Under the pieces are notes generated by a model. That model made no database searches and was not told the origin of the DNA. It worked only from the letters and a program-made list of their open reading frames with translations. A stretch of DNA of 53,328 bases from Comamonas sp. lk. GTDB lineage: Bacteria > Pseudomonadota > Gammaproteobacteria > Burkholderiales > Burkholderiaceae_C. The DNA is taken from NCBI GenBank assembly GCA_945860595.1, contig CAMAQV010000015.1:1-53328 (forward strand). The letters run 5' to 3'. Shown here in pieces: positions 45,014-53,328 of this stretch (within the stretch, counting starts at the first letter, position 1; each line of letters starts with the position of its first letter). The position numbers were made by a program, and so were the translations under genes.

Positions 45014-45894
45014 AGAAACGATTCTATCGACGCGAGCACATCTGCAAGCCCCGGGCGCGACAGGTGTACGGTACCAAAGCCCACATCACGGGCCGCCCGG
45101 GCAATACGCGGGTGGGTGGCTACTGCCACACTGCCCGTCCACTGTGAGTGCGGTTCATCCTGCTGCACTGCGAGGGGGGTGCTACGGGTCAGGGCGGCCA
45201 GGTTTGTCACACACTCCGAGCTACTGAAAAGCCAGATGGCCCCATCGTCACGCGCCTGGGCAGCCACCGCGTAGTGGGCATCGGTCCAACTTGGCGCACC
45301 ACGCAGGTAGGCCTGTAACCACTCCACGCGGCCACCGGCCGACTGCACCTGATCGCCCAGCCAGTCGCGCCCCGTACCGCGCTGCGCATCCGGCGTGACG
45401 GCCCGGCCATCGGCTGGCGCAGCCTTCACAACACCGCCGCGCACGACCAGCAGGCGGAACCCGCGACCCACCTGCCCGCGCACCTGTTCCCACAGGGATT
45501 CCGAATCGAATTGTTCGGCCTGCGCCGCTGGTGCATCCATCAAATGACCCGGCACTGCTGCAGCCCGCAAGGCCTGTGCGCTGGCTGGTCCGGGAACCCA
45601 GGCGCGCGGCGCATGGACATCCTGCGGCCACGCTGTGTCTGCCGGGCGCTGTGCACAAAATGCTTCAATCGCGTTCGCGCTGACAAACATGAGTGCATTC
45701 CACTGCGCGAGCTGCAACCAGGCGGCGCGCAAAGCGTGCAGGTCTGGCGCGGGCTGAATCTCCAGCATAGGCAGCAGCACAACCGGGTGGCCTGCGGCTT
45801 GCAAAGCCTGCTGCCACACGCCCGCCTGCGCCGCAGGTCGGGTAATAACAACCGGGCGCCGTGGGCTGCTGCGAACAGGCCCGGTGACGCTCAC
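45010..45894 (-). CDS. hemD: Uroporphyrinogen-III synthase
   Basis: 294 residues. HemD closes and inverts hydroxymethylbilane to uroporphyrinogen III. The family is weakly conserved; the visible marks are [17 protein letters not shown] at the start, [14 protein letters not shown] (about 60-73), [10 protein letters not shown] and, near the end, [16 protein letters not shown] (about 217-232) and [16 protein letters not shown]. The start overlaps the hemC stop by 4 bp. Confidence 0.88.
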   Translation of the reverse strand: MSVTGPVRSSPRRPVVITRPAAQAGVWQQALQAAGHPVVLLPMLEIQPAPDLHALRAAWLQLAQWNALMFVSANAIEAFCAQRPADTAWPQDVHAPRAWVPGPASAQALRAAAVPGHLMDAPAAQAEQFDSESLWEQVRGQVGRGFRLLVVRGGVVKAAPADGRAVTPDAQRGTGRDWLGDQVQSAGGRVEWLQAYLRGAPSWTDAHYAVAAQARDDGAIWLFSSSECVTNLAALTRSTPLAVQQDEPHSQWTGSVAVATHPRIARAARDVGFGTVHLSRPGLADVLASIESFL

Positions 45895-46799
45895 TGCCCT
45901 GGTCCGACGCGCGCGCGCAATTCCTCGGCCACCGCCTCACCTAGGCGCAGGGCGTCGTCCAGCGTGTGCACCGGGGCTGTGCCTGCGCTGCGGATCAGCG
46001 GCACCTTGCCCTCTGGGTCACCCCAGGCTGCGCGCAAAGACAGGCTGCTACCCTGCCAGAGCGCAAACGCGGCCAGCGGCATGGAGCAGCTGCCCCCCAT
46101 GATGCGGCTGACCGTCCGTTCGGCGCTGACGGCGAGCATGCTCGGCATGTGTGCCAGCGGGGCCAAGGCGGCCTGCACATCGTCACGGTGTCCGAACACC
46201 TCAATACCCAGGGCCCCTTGTCCGGCGGCGGGCAACATCTCTTCGGGTTCAAACACGGCGCGGATGCGGCTGTGCAGGCCCAGGCGCTTGAGCCCGGCTG
46301 CGGCCAGGACGATGCCGTCGTACATGCCTTCGTCAAGCTTTTTCAAACGGGTGTCGAGGTTGCCGCGCAGGGGCTCGTAGCGCAGATCCGGGCGCAGCGC
46401 CTGCAACAAAGCGACGCGGCGCAGGCTGGAGGTTCCGACCACCGCGCCGGCTGGCAGGTCCTGCAAACAGGCATAGCGGCCCGACACCCAGGCGTCGCGC
46501 GGGTCTTCGCGCTCCATGACGCAAGCGATAGCGAAGCCTTCGGGCAACTCCATGGGCACGTCTTTCAGGGAGTGCACTGCCAGGTCTGCGCGGCCATCTT
46601 CAAGCGCAGTCTCCAGCTCTTTGACAAACAAACCTTTGCCGCCGACTTTGCTTAAGGTGCGGTCCAGAATTTGGTCACCTTTGGTGGTCATGCCCAGCAG
46701 TTCACTGGCGTGCCCTAGTGCGGCAAGGCGGGCTTGCAAATGTTCGGCTTGCCAGAGTGCCAGTCGGCTCTCACGGGTGGCGATAGTAAAGTGTCGCAA
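45891..46799 (-). CDS. hemC: Porphobilinogen deaminase (hydroxymethylbilane synthase)
   Basis: 302 residues if started at TTG 46799 (encoding [19 protein letters not shown]), chosen because AGGT lies seven bases upstream and the conserved start is there; no ATG is available. The open frame extends to 46877 with another TTG. HemC joins four porphobilinogen units into hydroxymethylbilane, with the cofactor bound to the Cys in [10 protein letters not shown] (about 234). Other marks: [53 protein letters not shown]. The initiating TTG is unusual and may lower translation. Divergent from ppc. Confidence 0.93.
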   Translation of the reverse strand: MRHFTIATRESRLALWQAEHLQARLAALGHASELLGMTTKGDQILDRTLSKVGGKGLFVKELETALEDGRADLAVHSLKDVPMELPEGFAIACVMEREDPRDAWVSGRYACLQDLPAGAVVGTSSLRRVALLQALRPDLRYEPLRGNLDTRLKKLDEGMYDGIVLAAAGLKRLGLHSRIRAVFEPEEMLPAAGQGALGIEVFGHRDDVQAALAPLAHMPSMLAVSAERTVSRIMGGSCSMPLAAFALWQGSSLSLRAAWGDPEGKVPLIRSAGTAPVHTLDDALRLGEAVAEELRARVGPGQ

Positions 46800-46861
46800 A
46801 GTCGTAACCTGTTGGTAATTAAGAGGGAGCCAGAGGCTGCGCGGGATGCTAGCATGAGCCG

Positions 46862-49702
46862 ATGAGAACCCCTGCAAGCACCCACACTGCGGCGGCGCGC
46901 CGCAAAGATGATGAACGACCCTTGATGGAAGACATCCGCCTGTTGGGTCGAATTTTGGGCGACGTGATCCGCGAACAGGACGGCGTGGTGGCCTTTGAAC
47001 TGGTGGAGCGAATCCGCACCCTGTCCGTGTCCTTCCGCCGCCACGCGGACCACGAGGCTGACCGGGCCTTGAAAAAACTGCTCAAGGGCCTGAGCGCCGA
47101 CCAGACGGTCAGCGTGATCCGCGCCTTCACCTATTTCAGCCACCTGGCCAATCTGGCCGAAGACCGCCACCAGATCCGCCGCCAGTCGCACGATGAACGC
47201 GCCGGCCTGGCGCAGGAAGGCAGCCTGGAGCAGGCGATGGCGCATTTGCGCGCGGCGGGTATTGGTGCCAAAACCATTGCCAAATCGCTGGCGCACAGCT
47301 TTATTTCCCCGGTGCTCACAGCCCACCCCACCGAAGTGCAGCGCAAAAGTATTCTGGACGCCGAGCGCGACATTGCCAAACTGCTGAGTGCGCGAGACGA
47401 TATCCGCCTGCACGGCGCAGCCAGCCCTGGCGGCAAAGACGCTTTGACGCCGCGTGAGCTCGCCGCGAATGAGGCGCAAATCCGGGCCAGGGTCATGCAG
47501 CTATGGCAAACCCGCCTGTTGCGCTACAGCAAACTCACTGTGGCCGACGAAGTTGAAAACGCGCTGAGCTACTACGAATCGACCTTTTTACGCGAGATTC
47601 CCCAAATCTACGCCAGCATCGAGCAGACGCTGGGTCAGCCGGTTCCGCATAGCTTTTTGCGCATGGGCCAGTGGATAGGCGGCGACCGTGACGGCAACCC
47701 CAATGTGAGTGCACAGACCCTGGAATACGCCTTACGGCGCCAAAGTGAAGTGGTGCTGCGCCACTACCTCACCGAGGTCCACCATCTGGGCAGCGAGTTG
47801 TCGGTTTCCGCGCTCTTGGCGCAATGCAGCCCTCCGATGCAGGCGCTGGCTGAGCGCAGCCCGGACCGCAACGCGCACCGTGTGGACGAACCCTACCGGC
47901 GCGCCCTGATCGGCATGTACGCGCGATTGGCTGCGACATTGCAATCGCTCACCGGAACTGAAGCCATGCGCCACGCCGTGGCCCCACAAAACCCCTACAC
48001 CCTGCCCCAGGAACTGGCCGACGACCTGCGCACCATCGAACAGTCTTTGTACGCCCACCATGGCAGCGCCCTGACCACCCAACGGCTGCGTCCCCTGATT
48101 CGGGCGGTCGACGTATTCGGCTTTCATTTGGCAACGGTGGACTTGCGGCAAAGCTCAGACAAGCACGAGGCGGTGGTCGCCGAACTGCTGCGCACTGCCC
48201 GCATCGAATCCGACTACAGCGCGCTGAACGAAAACGCCAAACGGACACTGCTAACAGGCCTGCTCAACGACGCGCGCGCGCTGCGGGTGCTGGGAGCCGA
48301 GTATTCTGCCCACGCCCAAAGCGAGTTGGCCATTTTTTCTATGGCGTATGGGATGCGCCAGCGCTTCGGCCATGAGGCCATCCGCCACTACATCATCAGT
48401 CACACGGAAAGCGTGAGCGATCTGTTGGAAGTTTTGCTGCTGCAAAAAGAGGCCGGACTGCTGCGTGGCACGCTGGACGCCGACGCCGTCTGCGACCTGA
48501 TTGTGGTGCCACTGTTTGAAACGATTGAGGACCTGCGCAACGCCGCGCCCATCATGCGCGCCTTCTACGCCCTGCCCGGGATTGCCGACCTGGTACAACG
48601 CAGCGGGGCGGAGCAGGACATCATGCTGGGCTACTCCGACAGCAACAAGGACGGCGGCATCTTCACCAGCAACTGGGAGTTATACCGTGCCGAAATTGCG
48701 CTGGTCGAGCTGTTTGACGACCTGGCCACTCAACGTGCACCGGTGCAACTGCGCATGTTCCACGGCCGCGGTGGCACGGTAGGGCGCGGCGGCGGCCCGA
48801 GCTACCAGGCCATATTGGCCCAGCCACCCGGAACGGTGCGCGGCCAGATCCGCCTGACCGAGCAGGGCGAGGTGATTGGATCCAAATACGCCAACCCCGC
48901 CATCGGGCGGCGCAACCTGGAAACCCTGGTCGCCGCCACGCTGGAGGCGACCCTGCTACAAGCCACCAAGCCCGCGCCCAAGCGCTTTTTGGCGGCCGCG
49001 GCGCAACTGTCCGAACACAGCATGGCCGCTTACCGCGCACTGGTCTACGAAACCCCGGGATTTGGCGACTACTTTTTCGGTGCCACACCGCTGCGCGAGA
49101 TCACCGAGCTCAATATCGGCTCCCGCCCGGCCTCGCGCAAGGCAACGCAGGCAATCGAAGACCTGCGCGCCATCCCCTGGGGCTTTAGCTGGGGCCAATG
49201 CCGCTTGACTTTGCCCGGCTGGTTCGGTTTTGGCGCGGCGGTACAGGCCTTTGTGCACGGGCCTGACGGCGCGCTTGAGGCGGCACACGTCAAGGAACGC
49301 ACCGCATTGCTGCAAACCATGCAGAAACAATGGCCCTTCTTCCAGACCCTGCTCTCCAATATGGACATGGTGATGGCCAAGAGCGACCTGGCACTGGCGG
49401 CCCGCTACGCCGAATTGGTTCCCGATGCGCGACTGCGCCGGCGGATCTTCAGCGCCATAGACACCGAATGGCACCGCACCGCCGATGCACTGGCACTGAT
49501 CACCGGCAACAAACAGCGCCTGGCCAGTAACCCGGCGCTGCAGCGATCGATCCACCACCGCTTCCCCTACATCGACCCCTTGCACCATTTGCAGGTCGAG
49601 CTGGTGCGGCGTTACCGCGCAGGACAGACCGATGAGCGGGTCCAGCGCGGTATCCATATTTCGATCAACGGCATTGCGGCAGGCCTGCGCAACACGGGCT
49701 AA
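46862..49702 (+). CDS. ppc: Phosphoenolpyruvate carboxylase
   Basis: 946 residues. It adds bicarbonate to phosphoenolpyruvate to form oxaloacetate, refilling the TCA cycle. Marks: [14 protein letters not shown] with catalytic His (about 158), [12 protein letters not shown] (about 276), [20 protein letters not shown] (about 589), [19 protein letters not shown] (about 634) and the C-terminal NTG end typical of the family. Length is normal. Start ATG 46862; a second ATG at 46925 is possible. It is divergent from hemC, with about 60 bp between starts. Confidence 0.97.
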   Translation: MRTPASTHTAAARRKDDERPLMEDIRLLGRILGDVIREQDGVVAFELVERIRTLSVSFRRHADHEADRALKKLLKGLSADQTVSVIRAFTYFSHLANLAEDRHQIRRQSHDERAGLAQEGSLEQAMAHLRAAGIGAKTIAKSLAHSFISPVLTAHPTEVQRKSILDAERDIAKLLSARDDIRLHGAASPGGKDALTPRELAANEAQIRARVMQLWQTRLLRYSKLTVADEVENALSYYESTFLREIPQIYASIEQTLGQPVPHSFLRMGQWIGGDRDGNPNVSAQTLEYALRRQSEVVLRHYLTEVHHLGSELSVSALLAQCSPPMQALAERSPDRNAHRVDEPYRRALIGMYARLAATLQSLTGTEAMRHAVAPQNPYTLPQELADDLRTIEQSLYAHHGSALTTQRLRPLIRAVDVFGFHLATVDLRQSSDKHEAVVAELLRTARIESDYSALNENAKRTLLTGLLNDARALRVLGAEYSAHAQSELAIFSMAYGMRQRFGHEAIRHYIISHTESVSDLLEVLLLQKEAGLLRGTLDADAVCDLIVVPLFETIEDLRNAAPIMRAFYALPGIADLVQRSGAEQDIMLGYSDSNKDGGIFTSNWELYRAEIALVELFDDLATQRAPVQLRMFHGRGGTVGRGGGPSYQAILAQPPGTVRGQIRLTEQGEVIGSKYANPAIGRRNLETLVAATLEATLLQATKPAPKRFLAAAAQLSEHSMAAYRALVYETPGFGDYFFGATPLREITELNIGSRPASRKATQAIEDLRAIPWGFSWGQCRLTLPGWFGFGAAVQAFVHGPDGALEAAHVKERTALLQTMQKQWPFFQTLLSNMDMVMAKSDLALAARYAELVPDARLRRRIFSAIDTEWHRTADALALITGNKQRLASNPALQRSIHHRFPYIDPLHHLQVELVRRYRAGQTDERVQRGIHISINGIAAGLRNTG

Positions 49703-49742
49703 GGCCCTGGGTCAGGCTGGGGCAGCGCCTTAAAATTGCCCG

Positions 49743-51155
49743 ATGACAAACCAACTCGATAAAAAGTCCCAGGGCTGGTCAGCCCTGTTTTCAGAACCGG
49801 TGAGCGAGTTGGTGCAGCGCTACACCTCCAGCGTCAACTTTGATAAACGCCTGTGGCAAGCCGACATCGAAGGCAGCTTGGCGCACGCAGCCATGCTCGC
49901 GGGGCAAGGCATCATTGGCGCGCAGGACTTGGCAGACATCGAGCGCGGCCTCGCGCAGATTGCGCAGGAAATCCGCAGCGGCCAATTTGAATGGAAGCTG
50001 GCGTTGGAAGACGTACACCTGAATATCGAGGCGCGCCTGACCCAACTGGTGGGCGACGCGGGCAAGCGACGGCATACCGGACGCTCGCGAAACGACCAGG
50101 TCGCCACCGACGTGCGCCTGTGGTTGCGCGGCGAGATTGACACCATCGCGCATCTGCTGATTGCGCTGCAAACCGCTCTGCTGGATCTAGCCGAGCAGCA
50201 CACGCAGACCATCATGCCCGGCTTCACCCATCTGCAGGTAGCGCAGCCCGTCAGCTTCGCGCACCACCTGCTGGCCTATGTCGAGATGTTTTCGCGGGAC
50301 GCCGAGCGGCTGGCCGAGGTGCGGGCTCGTACTAACCGGCTGCCGCTGGGTTCGGCCGCGCTGGCCGGCACGAGCTACCCGCTGGACCGCGAACGGGTAG
50401 CCCGCGCGCTGGGCATGGTCGACTCGAATGGCGTGCCGCAACTGTGCCGCAACAGCCTGGATGCGGTGAGCGACCGCGACTTCGCCATTGAGTTCACCTC
50501 GGCGGCCGCCCTGTGCATGGTGCACATCAGCCGCCTGAGCGAAGAGTTGGTGCTGTGGATGAGCCAGAACTTTGCGTTCATCCGTCTGGCCGACCGCTTC
50601 ACCACCGGCAGTTCCATCATGCCGCAGAAGAAAAACCCGGACGTGCCCGAACTGGCGCGGGGCAAAACCGGGCGCGTAGTCGGCCACCTGATGGGTTTGA
50701 TTACCCTGATGAAGGGCCAACCCCTTGCCTACAACAAAGACAACCAGGAAGACAAAGAGCCCCTTTTCGACACCGTGGACACGCTCCAGGACACGTTGCG
50801 CATCTTTGCCGACATGATGGGTGGCGTCACGGTCAACGCCCCGGCCATGCAGGCCGCCGCCGCGCGCGGCTATGCCACCGCCACCGATCTGGCCGACTAC
50901 CTGGTGAAGAAAGGCCTACCCTTTCGTGATGCCCACGAAGTAGTGGCCCACGCGGTCAAATCCGCACAGGAACTGGGCCTTGAACTGTCAGCGCTGTCGT
51001 TGGAAGCGCTGCGTAGCTTCCATCCCGCTATCACCGCGGATGTATTTGATGTTTTGAGCCTGAAGGGCTCGTTAGAAGCCCGCAACACCGCAGGCGGAAC
51101 CGCTCCCCAGCAGGTTCGGACGGAAATTGCACGGCATCGGCAACGCTTGTTGTAA
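49743..51155 (+). CDS. argH: Argininosuccinate lyase
   Basis: 470 residues, last step of arginine synthesis (argininosuccinate to arginine and fumarate). Marks: [19 protein letters not shown] (about 115-133), [17 protein letters not shown] (about 155), and the family signature [16 protein letters not shown] (about 287-302) with the catalytic Ser. It is 40 bp after ppc on the same strand, so they may be cotranscribed. Confidence 0.97.
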   Translation: MTNQLDKKSQGWSALFSEPVSELVQRYTSSVNFDKRLWQADIEGSLAHAAMLAGQGIIGAQDLADIERGLAQIAQEIRSGQFEWKLALEDVHLNIEARLTQLVGDAGKRRHTGRSRNDQVATDVRLWLRGEIDTIAHLLIALQTALLDLAEQHTQTIMPGFTHLQVAQPVSFAHHLLAYVEMFSRDAERLAEVRARTNRLPLGSAALAGTSYPLDRERVARALGMVDSNGVPQLCRNSLDAVSDRDFAIEFTSAAALCMVHISRLSEELVLWMSQNFAFIRLADRFTTGSSIMPQKKNPDVPELARGKTGRVVGHLMGLITLMKGQPLAYNKDNQEDKEPLFDTVDTLQDTLRIFADMMGGVTVNAPAMQAAAARGYATATDLADYLVKKGLPFRDAHEVVAHAVKSAQELGLELSALSLEALRSFHPAITADVFDVLSLKGSLEARNTAGGTAPQQVRTEIARHRQRLL

Positions 51156-51214
51156 TCCACAGCACCCCACAGCCCTTCGCGGGGCTCCATTTCCAGGAAA
51201 TTTTCTCCCAAGGC

Positions 51215-51240
51215 CTTGAACCCGCCCGGTCTGCCCTTAT
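51215..51240 (+). promoter_or_regulatory. Heat-shock (sigma-32-like) and overlapping sigma-70-like promoter of groESL
   Basis: CTTGAA (51215-51220), 13 bp, then CCCTTAT (51234-51240) is close to the sigma-32 consensus. The same bases also make a sigma-70-like pair TTGAAC (51216-51221), 16 bp, TATCAT (51238-51243). The promoter lies directly before the CIRCE operator. Confidence 0.6.
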
Positions 51241-51242
51241 CA

Positions 51243-51269
51243 TTAGCACTCGCGGAAGTTGAGTGCTAA
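51243..51269 (+). promoter_or_regulatory. CIRCE operator (HrcA binding site) of groESL
   Basis: A perfect CIRCE: TTAGCACTC (51243-51251), 9-bp spacer, GAGTGCTAA (51261-51269). HrcA binds it at normal temperature to repress chaperonin genes. It overlaps the expected transcription start of the promoter at 51215-51243. Confidence 0.97.
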
Positions 51270-51349
51270 CAACGCAACTGGCTTTCTTCTATGCGAACGC
51301 CGCCCCGTCCGGGCGGCACCCTATTTCAGTAACCTTTAGGAGATTCTCT

Positions 51350-51643
51350 ATGAAACTGCGCCCCTTAGCAGACCGCGTGATTGTCAAGCGCGTCGAAAGC
51401 GAAACCAAAACCGCCTCCGGCATCGTTATTCCTGACAACGCAGCTGAAAAGCCCGATCAAGGTGAGGTCCTAGCTGTGGGCCCCGGCAAGCGCAATGACA
51501 AAGGCGAATTGGCCGCCCTGACCGTCAAGGTCGGCGACCGCGTCCTGTTTGGCAAGTACAGCGGCCAGACCGTCAAGGTCGATGGCGACGAGCTGTTGGT
51601 CATGAAAGAAGACGATTTGTTCGCAGTGGTTGAAACCAAGTAA
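51350..51643 (+). CDS. groES: Co-chaperonin GroES
   Basis: 97 residues from ATG 51350 ([14 protein letters not shown]), with AGGAG upstream. GroES caps GroEL. Typical: the mobile loop [16 protein letters not shown] (about 16-31), [11 protein letters not shown] and [11 protein letters not shown]. Transcribed behind the CIRCE operator and followed 79 bp later by groEL. Confidence 0.99.
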   Translation: MKLRPLADRVIVKRVESETKTASGIVIPDNAAEKPDQGEVLAVGPGKRNDKGELAALTVKVGDRVLFGKYSGQTVKVDGDELLVMKEDDLFAVVETK

Positions 51644-51713
51644 TTTTGCGGGACAGACCGACCGACGCGCACAGCGCACGGTCGCTCTGTCCTCAACTGA
51701 TTAATCAATTTAG

Positions 51714-53328
<1,615 letters not shown>

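Noticed and set aside
45966..46655. Plus-strand 229-codon frame opposite hemC
   Set aside because: Antisense shadow of hemC.

Overview
The window looks like a chromosomal segment of a betaproteobacterium of the order Burkholderiales, most probably family Comamonadaceae (Rhodoferax/Polaromonas-like). The basis is the gene neighbourhoods (acpP-fabF next to degP-lepA-lepB-rnc-era-recO-pdxJ-acpS-nagZ; rne/rluC back to back; the earP-efp pair with Arg32 in EF-P; hemCDXY beside ppc; a phasin gene implying polyhydroxyalkanoate granules) and the protein sequences themselves. The assignment was made by reading, not by a database search.

Layout. (1) 1-3465 is an accessory edge: the 5' end of an IS3-family transposase, an Rrf2-type regulator, and a divergent light/stress-type cluster (MerR-family regulator, DUF2237, DUF2256, DUF3429, and a photolyase cut off after about 80 residues), followed by a small secreted Surface-adhesin-E-like protein. 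(2) 3466-8709: tRNA-His, ppiD, tRNA-Val, pgsA and uvrC, all on the minus strand. (3) 8748-10531: earP and efp, the EF-P rhamnosylation pair. (4) 10568-15355: a minus-strand run of thioesterase, nitroreductase, 2-hydroxyacid dehydrogenase, rmuC and an MFS transporter. (5) 15455-17754: phasin with a repeat-flanked promoter, a patatin-like lipoprotein, and two small proteins. (6) 17830-26378: nagZ, acpS, pdxJ, recO, era, rnc, two tandem signal peptidase genes and lepA. (7) 26525-34927: degP, a small membrane protein, fabF, acpP, fabG, fabD, fabH, plsX, rpmF and a DUF177 protein: fatty acid synthesis plus envelope quality control. (8) 34953-42619: maf, an RsmI-like methylase, sppA, a HAD phosphatase, rluC and, divergently, rne with a long leader. 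(9) 42736-46799: hemY, hemX, hemD and hemC. (10) 46862-end: ppc, argH, and groES-groEL behind a perfect CIRCE operator; groEL runs off the window.

Most genes are housekeeping. The most unusual item is the second lepB (22652-23569). It has all the signal peptidase I boxes, but the serine expected to be the nucleophile is alanine (Ala112, codon GCC), and its N-terminal membrane part is unlike that of its intact neighbour. It stands where other Burkholderiales usually carry a DUF4845 gene. Nearby, rpoE-rseA-rseB are absent from their usual place between fabF and degP. Other points worth a look are the truncated photolyase, the 15-bp exact repeats around the phasin promoter, the operator-like palindrome over the -10 of the MerR-family gene, and the structured leader of rne.
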